Positions 7,285-13,965 of a stretch of DNA of 13,965 nucleotides are shown here, in pieces. How positions within the stretch are numbered: position 1 is the stretch's first letter; each line of letters starts with the position of its first letter. The notes below the pieces were generated by a model. It had not been told where the DNA came from. It made no database searches and was given only the letters and a program-made list of their open reading frames with translations. Made by a program: the position numbers and the translations under genes. Source of the stretch: Pontiellaceae bacterium (lineage in GTDB: Bacteria > Verrucomicrobiota > Kiritimatiellia > Kiritimatiellales > Pontiellaceae); the NCBI GenBank assembly GCA_016937035.1, contig JAFGWS010000162.1, positions 1 through 13,965 on the forward strand, in the 5' to 3' direction.

Positions 7285-7312
7285 TTGAATCTCCACTTCC
7301 CTTACCTATAAT
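7285..7312 (+). promoter_or_regulatory. sigma-70 type promoter of rpoD
   Basis: A -35 box TTGAAT at 7285-7290 and a perfect -10 box TATAAT at 7307-7312 are separated by 16 bp. The transcript would start near 7319, giving a leader of about 38 bases before the ATG at 7357. The promoter lies in the 177-bp gap shared with the divergent glycosidase-like gene. Confidence 0.65.
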
Positions 7313-7346
7313 GGGTGAATTGTGCGCTTTTATAAATTAACCGAGT

Positions 7347-7352
7347 AAGGAG
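7347..7352 (+). promoter_or_regulatory. ribosome binding site of rpoD
   Basis: AAGGAG ends 4 bases before the ATG at 7357. The spacing is a little short, but this is the only good site near the start. Confidence 0.65.
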
Positions 7353-7356
7353 TCCC

Positions 7357-9456
7357 ATGGCTGTATCAAAGAAAAAAGCGTCCGCAAAAACGGTGGACCC
7401 TGAGAAAACGGCGGAATCCACCCCCTCAAAATCTGAAAAAGGAAAAACTCCAGTCAAAAAAACCTCCTCCCCAAAGACGGCTTCTAAGAAAAAAAAGACA
7501 ACAACGGCATTGGTTGAAAAAACGGCACCTGCGAAGAAGCCGGCATCCAAAAGTGCGTCGACTGAAAAAACGGAACCGGTTGCTGTTATGCTGAAAACGG
7601 CTGCTGAGCCCGGACAGGTCATGGAAGCTCCGCAGAAGAAGACGGCGGTGAAAAAGAAAGGTTCTTCCAAGACTCCGATAAAGGCGGTTTCCAAGAACGC
7701 AACGGGGGCCAAGTCGAAAAAAGCGGTTTTGGTCGAGCTGGATACTAAGTCGTCTGTTGCTGATGCGGTGGCGGCGGTTGATCAGGTCACGGCCGGCGGG
7801 GTTTCGTTGATGGAGCGTGAGGAACGCAATGACCGTATTAAAGAGCTGATGGCGCTGGCGTCTGATCACGGCTTCCTGACGTACGAAGACATCAACGAGG
7901 CGTTCCCTGAGGATTTGGTGGTCATCGAGGATGTTGAAAAGATTGTCGGCCTGCTGCAGAGCATGGAAATCGATATCATCCGGCAGGATGATGTGGAAGA
8001 ATATCAGGCCCGCATGGAGAAGGAGCAGGCGGATCGCCAAAGTGCCAAGAGCGATGTGCTGGACGACCCGGTCCGGATGTACTTGAAGCAGATGGGGCAG
8101 GTGCCGCTCCTGACACGTGAGCAGGAAGTGGAAATTTCGATGCGTATCGAAGAAGCGGAGATTGCCACCACACAGATGTTTAATCGGCTGGGCTGTGCGA
8201 CCGAGGCCTATCTGGGCGTGATTGATCGTTTGGAACAGGGGAAAGAGCGTTTTGACCGTATTATCTCCGATAAAGCGCTAAAGGATCCGGATGATCCGAA
8301 CTCAACGATGACGCGCGAGGAATATTTTGAAGTCCTCTCCAAAGTGCTCGCCGGAATTGAACGCAACAGCAGCCTGAGGTTGAAATATTATATTGAAGCG
8401 ACGAAAGCGAAGAAGGGGAGCGATGAAGAGAAAAAGGCGCTCAAACTCTTCAGTGGTGCGCAGGATCGCCTCTCCGACTATTTCAAAGAACTGCATTTCA
8501 AGCAGAAAGCCATTGAGGATATTGTGCCTGAGGTGGATCAGTATCATCATAAGTTGGTGCACCTGTTGGCAGAGGATGAGCGCCTAAGTAAGAGTCGCGC
8601 CAAGGGTGCCAAGAGTGAGCTGAAGGAAGTCCATAAGGAGCTGAAGGAACTTGAAAACTACCTCCAGATGGATCAGAAAGAGTTCCTGGCACACTATGAG
8701 GCGCTGCGGATTTGGCTGCGTAAAGGGCTGAAAGCCAAGACAGAAATGATCGAAGCCAACCTGCGCCTGGTGATCAGTATTGCTAAAAAGTACACCAATC
8801 GCGGACTCTCATTCCTGGATCTGATTCAGGAGGGGAACATGGGGCTGATGAAAGCGGTGGAAAAGTTTGAATACCGCCGAGGTTATAAGTTCAGTACATA
8901 CGCTACATGGTGGATTCGACAGGCGATCACCCGCTCGATTGCGGATCAGGCCCGGACCATTCGTATTCCGGTGCACATGATTGAAACGATCAATAAGCTG
9001 ATGCGTATCCAGAAGCAGTTGCTCCAGGAGTTTGGTCGTGAAGCCACGCCTGAAGAATTGTCCGATGAAATGGAGCTTCCGGTTGAGCGCGTTCGCGCCA
9101 TCCTGAAGATTGCCCAGCAGCCGATCTCCCTGCAGAGTCCGATCGGGGATAGCGATGATACCCATTTTGGTGATTTTATTGAGGACAAATCCGCTGAAAA
9201 ACCGGATGAAATGACTGCGTTCAGCCTGCTCAAGGAAAAGATCGGCGATGTGCTCCAAACGCTGACCGAGCGTGAGCAGGAAGTACTGACGTTGCGCTTC
9301 GGGTTGGTTGACGGATATCCGCGTACGCTGGAAGAAGTCGGTCGCAAGTTTAATGTCACGCGGGAACGTATTCGTCAGATTGAGGCAAAGGCTCTGCGTA
9401 AGATGCGCCACCCGACTCGTATCCGCAAACTCGAAGGGTTCCTCGACGGGGAATAA
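7357..9456 (+). CDS. rpoD: primary RNA polymerase sigma factor RpoD (sigma-70) with lysine-rich N-terminal tail
   Basis: A 699-residue group 1 sigma factor that directs core RNA polymerase to housekeeping promoters. Residues 1-122 form a low-complexity tail rich in Lys, Ala, Ser, Thr and Pro (about 32 lysines). Region 1.1 lies at about 155-215. Region 1.2 begins at [12 protein letters not shown] (236-247). A non-conserved insert fills about 275-450. Region 2 covers about 458-530, with [11 protein letters not shown], the core-binding D-L-I-Q-E-G-N-x-G-L, and the -10 recognition stretch [13 protein letters not shown]. Region 3 follows at about 531-615. Region 4 at 630-695 holds the [20 protein letters not shown] helix-turn-helix for the -35 box. 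Its own promoter and Shine-Dalgarno precede it. The tail makes it longer than the roughly 610 residues of the E. coli protein. Confidence 0.97.
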   Translation: MAVSKKKASAKTVDPEKTAESTPSKSEKGKTPVKKTSSPKTASKKKKTTTALVEKTAPAKKPASKSASTEKTEPVAVMLKTAAEPGQVMEAPQKKTAVKKKGSSKTPIKAVSKNATGAKSKKAVLVELDTKSSVADAVAAVDQVTAGGVSLMEREERNDRIKELMALASDHGFLTYEDINEAFPEDLVVIEDVEKIVGLLQSMEIDIIRQDDVEEYQARMEKEQADRQSAKSDVLDDPVRMYLKQMGQVPLLTREQEVEISMRIEEAEIATTQMFNRLGCATEAYLGVIDRLEQGKERFDRIISDKALKDPDDPNSTMTREEYFEVLSKVLAGIERNSSLRLKYYIEATKAKKGSDEEKKALKLFSGAQDRLSDYFKELHFKQKAIEDIVPEVDQYHHKLVHLLAEDERLSKSRAKGAKSELKEVHKELKELENYLQMDQKEFLAHYEALRIWLRKGLKAKTEMIEANLRLVISIAKKYTNRGLSFLDLIQEGNMGLMKAVEKFEYRRGYKFSTYATWWIRQAITRSIADQARTIRIPVHMIETINKLMRIQKQLLQEFGREATPEELSDEMELPVERVRAILKIAQQPISLQSPIGDSDDTHFGDFIEDKSAEKPDEMTAFSLLKEKIGDVLQTLTEREQEVLTLRFGLVDGYPRTLEEVGRKFNVTRERIRQIEAKALRKMRHPTRIRKLEGFLDGE

Positions 9457-9486
9457 AGTTTCTTCGATGCGCCGTGCTTCCGCGGC

Positions 9487-9879
9487 TTAATCCAGACTGA
9501 GGTCGCCGTGGATGCGCAGGTGTTTGCGTTCGCGGTCCACCTGAAGGTTTTTTCCGGGGAACGCGGTCGCAAGTTTATCAGCCAGCATGGTTTGGACCTT
9601 GTCTCGAATTTCGGCTTTGAGTTCGGCAGGAACGCGTTCGAGGGTTGAAAGGTGGATATCGACTACATAACCCGGGCCGAGTTTTGAACCGAAACCTGCG
9701 GAATAGGAAGCGCCGACGTTAAACAGACCGTCCATCTCCGGGTTGGAGGTGGTTCCTTCGGCGCGGCGTGCAGGGTGCAGGCTGAACCGATCGCCGTAGA
9801 GCTGTTCAAGTTCGGCGTCGATTTCATCAAAAACGGCTTTCAGCCGATTTTCCCATTCCATGGCTTTGGGGTGTCGCAT
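9487..9879 (-). CDS. conserved hypothetical protein
   Basis: A soluble protein of about 130 residues with no signal peptide or membrane helix. From the ATG at 9879 it begins M-R-H-P-K-A-M-E-W-E-N-R-L. It has a charged N-terminal helix, then a Gly-rich middle (D-G-L-F-N-V-G-A-S-Y-S-A-G-F-G-S, followed by G-P-G-Y-V-V-D-I-H-L), an amphipathic helix (A-E-L-K-A-E-I-R-D-K-V-Q) and a C-terminus ending in I-H-G-D-L-S-L-D. The middle looks strongly constrained, and I recall similar unnamed proteins in PVC bacteria, but I cannot name a family. The start is uncertain: none of the in-frame ATGs (10023, 9927, 9879, 9861) has a good Shine-Dalgarno. The longest version would overlap the pckG promoter and adds basic, poorly protein-like sequence, so 9879 or 9861 is preferred. 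It converges with rpoD, leaving 30 bp between the stops. Confidence 0.65.
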   Translation of the reverse strand: MRHPKAMEWENRLKAVFDEIDAELEQLYGDRFSLHPARRAEGTTSNPEMDGLFNVGASYSAGFGSKLGPGYVVDIHLSTLERVPAELKAEIRDKVQTMLADKLATAFPGKNLQVDRERKHLRIHGDLSLD

Positions 9880-10005
9880 AATGGAAAAAGAAAAAGCTTT
9901 ACGGGTAAATTTGGCAAGCGCGAACATGGGCGAATTGGGGAGGACGAGTAGTCTGGATTGTTCCGTTTTTCGATGTGCGCGAGCCGTTTTTTTGGCCGGT
10001 AGGGT

Positions 10006-10033
10006 TTGACATACGTCAGTCAATCCTTATTCT
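10006..10033 (+). promoter_or_regulatory. sigma-70 type promoter of pckG
   Basis: A perfect -35 box TTGACA at 10006-10011 and a -10 box TATTCT at 10028-10033 are separated by 16 bp. Transcription would start near 10040, leaving a leader of about 47 bases. A near-palindrome TGACATACGTCA at 10007-10018 overlaps the -35 box and could be an operator. Confidence 0.6.
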
Positions 10034-10072
10034 TCCGCGAAATTTCGTCAGAAATGGGTCAAAAAATCAAAT

Positions 10073-10077
10073 GGAGG
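10073..10077 (+). promoter_or_regulatory. ribosome binding site that fixes the pckG start
   Basis: GGAGG stands 9 bases before the ATG at 10087. The in-frame ATG at 10006 would lie inside the -35 promoter box and has no such site, so it is rejected. Confidence 0.8.
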
Positions 10078-10086
10078 TTTAGCATA

Positions 10087-11904
10087 ATGAGTGCTCCCAC
10101 AACCAATAAAAAGCTGCTCGATTGGGTAGCGGAAATCGAAGCCATGTGCACTCCGGACCAAGTGGTTTGGTGTGATGGTTCCACGGAAGAATATGATCGC
10201 CTGATGGCTGAAATGGTCGAGACCGGCGCAGCCATCAAGCTGAATGAAGAAAAGCGCCCGAACTCTTTCGCGTTCAATTCCGATCCGTCCGACGTCGCTC
10301 GCGTTGAAAGCCGCACCTACATTGCGTCGGTCAAGGAAGAGGATGCCGGTCCTACCAACAACTGGATCGATCCGGTCGAGCTGAAGGGGATCATGAAGAA
10401 GCTCTATACCGGTTGCATGAAGGGTCGTACCCTGTATGTCATTCCATTTTCCATGGGTCCGATCGGTTCCGATATTGCTAAGAACGCAATTGAAATCACT
10501 GATTCTCCCTACGTTGTCGTCAACATGCACATCATGACCCGCGTGTCCCCCGAGGTGCTTCGTCTGATCGAAAAAACCGATGACTTCATTCCCTGCCTGC
10601 ATTCAGTCGGTGCTCCCCTTGAACCCGGCCAGAAGGATGTTCGTTGGCCTTGCGCTCCGATCGAAGAAAAATACATTGCACACTTCCCTGAAGAAAACCT
10701 GATCTGGTCCTATGGTTCCGGTTATGGCGGAAACGCCCTGCTCGGAAAGAAGTGCTTGGCATTGCGTATCGCTTCCGCTATGGCTGGGCGCGAAGGTTGG
10801 ATGGCTGAGCATATGCTCATCTTGCGCTTTACCAGCCCGGAAGGAAAGAAGTTCCATATCGCGGCGGCCTTCCCCTCTGCTTGCGGCAAGACCAACCTGG
10901 CCATGCTCCAATCCACCGTTCCCGGATGGAAAGTTGAAACCATCGGTGACGATATTGCCTGGATGAAGCCGGGCGAAGACGGACGTCTTTATGCGATCAA
11001 TCCGGAAGCAGGTTTCTTCGGCGTTGCTCCGGGTACCGCAGAATACTCTAATCCGATGGCTCTGGCCGCCTGCTCCAAAGACACTATCTTCACAAACGTG
11101 GTTGTTACGGAAGACAAAGATGTTTGGTGGGAAGACATGGGTTATGACTGCCCCGGCGGCGGTGGTATCGACTGGAAAAACAACCCTTGGAAGCAGGGCG
11201 ACGTTGATGCCAACGGCAACAAGATCAAGGGAGCTCATCCGAACAGCCGCTTTACGGCTCGCGCTGAAAACTGCCCGGTGATCTGCCCGGATTGGGAAGA
11301 CCCGGCTGGTGTTCCGATCGATATCTTCGTATTCGGTGGAAAACGGACGTCCGTTATGCCGCTCGTTCACGAAGCCTTTGATTTCGAACAGGGCGTATAC
11401 ATGGGCGCAACCGCTTCTTCCGAGCCGACGGCTGCGGCACTCGACCTCGGTAACGTAAGCCTGCGCTTCGACCCGTTTGCGATGACTCCGTTCATCGGGT
11501 ACCATGCTGGCGATTACATGCAGCATTGGTTCGATATGGGCGAAAAGCTGGGTGATAAAGCTCCTAGATGCTTCTATGTTAACTGGTTCCAGAAAGATGA
11601 AACCGGATTCCTCTGGCCGGGATTCGGCGACAACAGCCGCGTTCTCAAGTGGATGTGCGACCGTGTTGAAGGCAAGGTCGATGCGGTTGAAACGCCGATC
11701 GGTCTGATGCCGAAGAAGGAAGACTTCTGTTTCGAAGGGCTGGAACTGGCCGAAGGTGCATGGGATAAGCTGATGAAAGTCGACAATGCTGAATTCCTGA
11801 AAACTGTCGAAAACGCGAAAGAGTACCTCGCTAAATTCGGCGATAAGCTCCCGGCAAAGATCAGCAATCAGCTTGCAAAGCTCGAAGCTCGTCTGAAGGG
11901 CTAA
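10087..11904 (+). CDS. pckG: phosphoenolpyruvate carboxykinase (GTP)
   Basis: A 605-residue cytosolic GTP-dependent PEP carboxykinase, which interconverts oxaloacetate plus GTP with phosphoenolpyruvate, CO2 and GDP in gluconeogenesis or anaplerosis. The size and signature place it in the GTP class, not the ATP class. Visible residues are R76 (substrate binding), metal ligands K222, H242 and D289 (in I-G-D-D-I-A-W-M), and the nucleotide P-loop F-P-S-A-C-G-K-T-N at 262-270 with the reactive C266 typical of the GTP class. R388 in N-S-R-F-T and a G-G-K-R segment at 417-420 also fit; the last is usually G-G-R-R. The gene has its own promoter, a strong GGAGG and an intrinsic terminator, so it is a single-gene unit. 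Nothing is truncated. The start at 10087 gives a normal-length N-terminus. Confidence 0.97.
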   Translation: MSAPTTNKKLLDWVAEIEAMCTPDQVVWCDGSTEEYDRLMAEMVETGAAIKLNEEKRPNSFAFNSDPSDVARVESRTYIASVKEEDAGPTNNWIDPVELKGIMKKLYTGCMKGRTLYVIPFSMGPIGSDIAKNAIEITDSPYVVVNMHIMTRVSPEVLRLIEKTDDFIPCLHSVGAPLEPGQKDVRWPCAPIEEKYIAHFPEENLIWSYGSGYGGNALLGKKCLALRIASAMAGREGWMAEHMLILRFTSPEGKKFHIAAAFPSACGKTNLAMLQSTVPGWKVETIGDDIAWMKPGEDGRLYAINPEAGFFGVAPGTAEYSNPMALAACSKDTIFTNVVVTEDKDVWWEDMGYDCPGGGGIDWKNNPWKQGDVDANGNKIKGAHPNSRFTARAENCPVICPDWEDPAGVPIDIFVFGGKRTSVMPLVHEAFDFEQGVYMGATASSEPTAAALDLGNVSLRFDPFAMTPFIGYHAGDYMQHWFDMGEKLGDKAPRCFYVNWFQKDETGFLWPGFGDNSRVLKWMCDRVEGKVDAVETPIGLMPKKEDFCFEGLELAEGAWDKLMKVDNAEFLKTVENAKEYLAKFGDKLPAKISNQLAKLEARLKG

Positions 11905-11922
11905 TTCAATCCTTTGATTGAA
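11905..11922 (+). repeat. small hairpin directly after the pckG stop
   Basis: TTCAATC (11905-11911) and GATTGAA (11916-11922) form a perfect 7-bp stem with a 4-base loop, starting immediately after TAA. No T tract follows it. It may stabilise the mRNA 3' end ahead of the true terminator. Confidence 0.6.
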
Positions 11923-11928
11923 TGATAA

Positions 11929-11958
11929 AAGCGTCCCGCTTGCGGGGCGCTTTTTTTT
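11929..11958 (+). terminator. rho-independent terminator of pckG
   Basis: The arms AAGCGTCCCGC (11929-11939) and GCGGGGCGCTT (11942-11952) form an 11-bp GC-rich stem with one G-T pair; the innermost pairs probably open to give a larger loop. A run of eight Ts (11951-11958) follows. On the minus strand only about four Ts follow the hairpin, so it might weakly end transcription of the RNHCP gene as well. Confidence 0.93.
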
Positions 11959-12031
11959 ATTTGGTTTCTTGTGAAGCACAACCTCGGCCTCGGTCTGTGC
12001 CCTTGAAATCGGGACCGCAGGGGCCCTGCTT

Positions 12032-12355
12032 TCAACAAACCGAAGGAAAGGGGGGATTAGCGAGCGGTCTTGCGGCCAGCTGCAGTAACCCCACCGCGTT
12101 ATCATCGCCCGCAACACGGTTTGCGTGGAGTGTCCCGCATTCGGTACAGCGATGAACAATCGTCCATTCTCCGTCTGCCCTCAGAGAAATGGCAATAGGC
12201 TCCATCAAACCGCCGCATTTGACGGCCCGATCGCCGGGGCGATGGTCCAAATGGACGCTCCAAAGGCAATACGGACAATGATTCCGGTTTCGGGTTCCGA
12301 GCGCTTGAAATGAAAATTGCTCAGAGCATTTACGACAACGAATAGTTGAATTCAT
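12032..12355 (-). CDS. RNHCP domain-containing protein
   Basis: A 107-residue zinc-ribbon-type protein named after the R-N-H-C-P motif, seen here as R24-N-H-C-P28. Cysteines are paired in the manner of zinc binding: C7/C10, C27/C30, C47 and C70/C73. Other family-like features are K-C-G-G-L-M-E-P-I at 46-54, G-E-W-T-I-V-H-R-C, and N-R-V-A-G-D-D-N at 79-86. The molecular role of this family is not established. The start at 12355 is chosen because the conserved part begins there; AGGA lies 12 bases upstream, which is a weak and distant site. An ATG at 12439 would add 28 residues without family character. The gene runs toward pckG and stands alone. Confidence 0.85.
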   Translation of the reverse strand: MNSTIRCRKCSEQFSFQALGTRNRNHCPYCLWSVHLDHRPGDRAVKCGGLMEPIAISLRADGEWTIVHRCTECGTLHANRVAGDDNAVGLLQLAARPLANPPFPSVC

Positions 12356-12402
12356 AATAAAAACTGATCCTGAAATGATTACTGATAGGAAAGCAGGCCG
12401 AC

Positions 12403-12420
12403 CGTGTCGGGAGAGACACG
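12403..12420. repeat. inverted repeat upstream of the RNHCP gene
   Basis: CGTGTC (12403-12408) and GACACG (12415-12420) form a perfect 6-bp stem with a 6-base loop, about 50 bp upstream of the preferred RNHCP start. It could be an operator or a leader hairpin. No T tract follows on either strand, so it is not an obvious terminator. Confidence 0.4.
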
Positions 12421-12439
12421 TCAGCCTAGACATATACAA

Positions 12440-12732
12440 AACCGTCGGGTGCGGAGCTTATTTACGCAACCCGCGGTAATGCGGAATCAGATGTGCAGTT
12501 TTTATTCGTCATAAAACAAAGCCAAGGTAGATTGCTTCGACGAAGCGAGGCAACCCTTATTGCCGAAAAATTTTTGTATTAATGAGTGCCAAAACTGGGC
12601 AATTAGAGATCTCAATTCTTTGAAATTTTCGTTATTCGCTCGATCCAGTCTCCAATGAAATGATGCCGATGTATATGATGTGTGCGATTTTGGGGAAACT
12701 ATGAGGAGCCGTTATGGATGAAAGGGACAGGA
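12440..12732. other. AT-rich non-coding stretch
   Basis: Nearly 300 bp between the RNHCP gene and the esterase remnant. I see no gene. It holds a short hairpin-like element around 12531-12553 (GCTTCG facing CGAAGC, with TTGC and GGCAA outside), possibly a dispersed repeat. The rest is AT-rich without a clear promoter. Confidence 0.5.
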
Positions 12733-13220
12733 ATGATACGTAAAAAAAGGTTATTAACTTCTGCTATGCTGGCCGGAAACCGCACGGCGGAGCGAATCAG
12801 GTCGCAGGAAAACAGCGAGTGCGATGTGATCTATGTGCTTGAACTGGAGATGAACGAATATCCCGTCGGCCGCACCTCGATGTTCCTCATAGGGCATTCG
12901 ATGGGAAGCGGCAGCACCTGGTATATCGGCGGAAAGTATGCCGGCTACTGGGCCGCGCTGGCCCCGATTCCCGGGCCGTTTGTCCAAAAATCGGCCTATC
13001 CGTGGGGCCGGATCCGCGACAAGCCGATCTTCATTACGGAAGGCACCGGGGCAACCCCTTCGCTGGCTGGCGTCGCGCCATGCAGGCATGGATGAAGGAA
13101 GATGGATTCCGCGTTGAATACATGGAAGTGGACGCAGACCATGGGGGAATGGTCCGCTTGGTACTGCCCTCGATTTTCGACTTCTTTGACCGCTGCCGTG
13201 CAGCGACCGGAAGCCAGTAG
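12733..13220 (+). pseudogene. secreted serine esterase (alpha/beta hydrolase, prolyl-oligopeptidase/PHB-depolymerase-like), frameshifted and shortened
   Basis: The first segment, from the ATG at 12733, begins like a signal peptide (M-I-R-K-K-R-L-L-T-S-A-M-L-A) but runs directly into family sequence G-N-R-T-A-E-R-I-R-S. It continues through the nucleophile elbow G-H-S-M-G with S56 (codon 12898-12900) to T-E-G-T-G around 13036-13050. The sequence then continues correctly in the next frame: W-R-R-A-M-Q-A-W-M, then V-D-A-D-H-G-G with the probable catalytic His at 13140-13142, ending at 13220. The change fits loss of one base between about 13045 and 13067, for instance in the G run at 13048-13051. 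The N-terminal half of the hydrolase, expected between signal peptide and G-N-R-T, is missing. It is therefore probably a double-hit pseudogene; a sequencing error could explain the frameshift but not the missing half. Confidence 0.7.
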
Positions 13221-13246
13221 AGGGGGCGCCAGAATCGAACGATACT

Positions 13247-13263
13247 CTCCGCCGGTGGCGGAG
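13247..13263. repeat. perfect GC-rich hairpin downstream of the esterase remnant
   Basis: CTCCGCC (13247-13253) and GGCGGAG (13257-13263) make a 7-bp stem with a 3-base loop, 27 bp after the esterase stop. No T tract follows it. It lies between two converging decayed genes. Confidence 0.5.
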
Positions 13264-13287
13264 CGGGTGGTGAAAATCGGTATCGAT

Positions 13288-13323
13288 CCACCTGCTTGCC
13301 GATGCCTCGGCGCAGGCAGGTGG
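13288..13323. repeat. REP-like extragenic palindrome
   Basis: The arms CCACCTGCTTGC (13288-13299) and GCAGGCAGGTGG (13312-13323) pair over 12 bp with a single T-G mismatch. An alternative inner stem GCCGA/TCGGC fits in the middle. The 36-base size, GC-rich arms and position between converging genes are typical of REP elements, which are mobilised by the transposase family of which a remnant appears at 2622-2928. No T tract is present. Confidence 0.6.
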
Positions 13324-13334
13324 TTCGACCGTGC

Positions 13335-13904
13335 CTATTTCAACTGCACCTCAATCTGGTAGAAGCCCGCCGATTCGGCGGTGTGGACGGTGTCGGTGTA
13401 GCTGTTCTGCGGATATTCAATCCCATCCTGCAACACATCGTTGGCGTTGGTCAGCGATCCCCGCCACAATACGGAATAGACGCGATCCTCGACGGAGAGC
13501 CACTCAACCACAAAGCCGTCGGTCGAAACCGGATTCGTCGATACCGAAGCCGTAAACGCCGAATTCGGATCGGACGGGTCCGTCCCCGCGATCCATTCGG
13601 ATCCGTTGTCAATCCCGTCGTTGTCAAAGTCGTCTTCAGCTCTTTGACTGCTGGTGCCGCCAAAATGGTCCCTCTCCCAGTCGTCGGGCAGACTGTCGCC
13701 ATCCTCGTCTTCGTTGTAGTATTCGTAGGCCCCCATATCGACCACGCCGCCGACGATACGCGGCAGCCCGGCCAAGTCCAGCGACCCAACAACATACGCG
13801 TTAGATCCTGCATCAATGCACGGCGACCCTTCCGCCAAACGATAATCCCCGTTTGCCGCATCCACAAACACCGGCGCACTTGAATCCCCTCTAACCCCTT
13901 TCAA
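13335..13904 (-). pseudogene. C-terminal fragment of a secreted surface protein (choice-of-anchor-Q-like segment plus calcium-binding-type repeat)
   Basis: A 189-residue fragment read from a TTG at 13904. It begins in the middle of a domain (A-P-V-F-V-D-A-A-N-G-D-Y-R-L, S-P-C-I-D-A-G, then V-V-D-M-G-A-Y-E-Y), the last part of the right-handed beta-helix / choice-of-anchor-Q type. It is followed by an acidic thrombospondin-type-3-like stretch (D-E-D-G-D-S-L-P-D-D-W; D-F-D-N-D-G-I-D-N-G-S-E-W), the G-T-D-P-S-D-P-N-S-A-F motif and a beta-rich tail ending in F-Y-Q-I-E-V-Q-L-K. Domain sequence continues in frame above the TTG (P-Q directly before it) until a TAG at 13926-13928. The protein thus has neither its body nor a signal peptide. 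A terminator-like hairpin lies just beyond that stop. It is a truncated remnant, or else the rest was displaced by rearrangement. Confidence 0.75.
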
Positions 13905-13927
13905 CTGGGGCGATGTTTCATTAAACT

Positions 13928-13946
13928 AAAAAAGAGCCCTCCTCTT
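13928..13946 (-). terminator. weak terminator-like hairpin upstream of the surface-protein remnant
   Basis: On the minus strand AAGAG (13946-13942) and CTCTT (13936-13932) form a 5-bp stem with a GAGGG loop, continuing into a run of six Ts in total. It could end transcription of a minus-strand gene beyond the window edge. The short stem makes this a weak call. Confidence 0.35.
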
Positions 13947-13965
13947 GTGTTAGTTGGCGCTACCA

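Noticed and set aside
6706..7311. A 201-codon plus-strand open frame opposite the start of the glycosidase-like gene
   Set aside because: It is antisense to well-supported coding sequence, has no ribosome binding site and shows no family character.
9457..9486. Possible shared terminator between rpoD and the convergent hypothetical gene
   Set aside because: Only a 4-bp GCCG/CGGC stem can be drawn and there is no T run on either strand.
10006..10086. Earlier in-frame ATG for pckG
   Set aside because: It falls within the TTGACA promoter region and has no ribosome binding site, while the ATG at 10087 has GGAGG at good spacing and gives a family-like N-terminus.
10603..12159. A 518-codon open frame on the minus strand opposite pckG
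   Set aside because: It is the antisense shadow of the codon-biased pckG gene. Its translation shows no recognisable domain, and it runs through the pckG terminator and the RNHCP gene.
13222..13263. tRNA-like piece on the minus strand (GTTCGATTC followed by GGCGCCCC)
   Set aside because: The TTCGA-like loop lacks a matching 5-bp T stem and no acceptor, D or anticodon arms can be paired around it.

Overview
The window looks like chromosomal DNA from a member of the PVC superphylum, most plausibly a Kiritimatiellota (Pontiella-like) bacterium. This is inferred from gene content, not from a phylogenetic marker search. The clues are a surface-protein tail with a choice-of-anchor-Q-like segment followed by a calcium-binding-type 'GTDPSDPNSAF' stretch, a remnant of a secreted serine esterase typical of polysaccharide-degrading marine members, a GTP-dependent PEP carboxykinase, and a primary sigma factor with a long lysine-rich N-terminal tail.

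Left part (1-2928): a PAS/histidine-kinase/receiver hybrid protein whose first PAS domain is interrupted by an in-frame TAG, so it is either broken at its 5' end or restarted internally. It is followed by a complete bacteriohemerythrin with a strong ribosome binding site and a possible sigma-54 promoter. After that comes about 300 bp holding what looks like the decayed end of a REP-associated (IS200-like) transposase.

Central minus-strand block (2929-7179): three tightly packed co-directional genes. In transcription order they are a 732-residue protein with a divergent (alpha/alpha)6 glycosidase-like domain, one membrane helix and C-terminal TPRs; a small lipoprotein with possible degenerate heavy-metal-associated-like segments; and an M17 leucyl aminopeptidase with all active-site residues. 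This block is the least conventional part of the window. It is divergent from rpoD.

Housekeeping part (7285-11958): rpoD with a good sigma-70 promoter, then a convergent conserved hypothetical gene, then pckG (GTP-type PEP carboxykinase) with its own TTGACA promoter, strong Shine-Dalgarno and a textbook intrinsic terminator. These are independently transcribed units.

Right part (12032-13965): a small RNHCP zinc-binding protein on the minus strand, then a decaying region. It holds an esterase pseudogene with a one-base frameshift and an apparently fused N-terminus, a REP-like palindrome, and an N-terminally truncated surface-protein tail with an upstream in-frame stop and a terminator-like hairpin. 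The pair of decayed secreted-protein genes, with a REP-like palindrome here and a transposase remnant at the other end of the window, suggests past rearrangement around a stable housekeeping core. No CRISPR array, prophage, tRNA or rRNA gene was seen.
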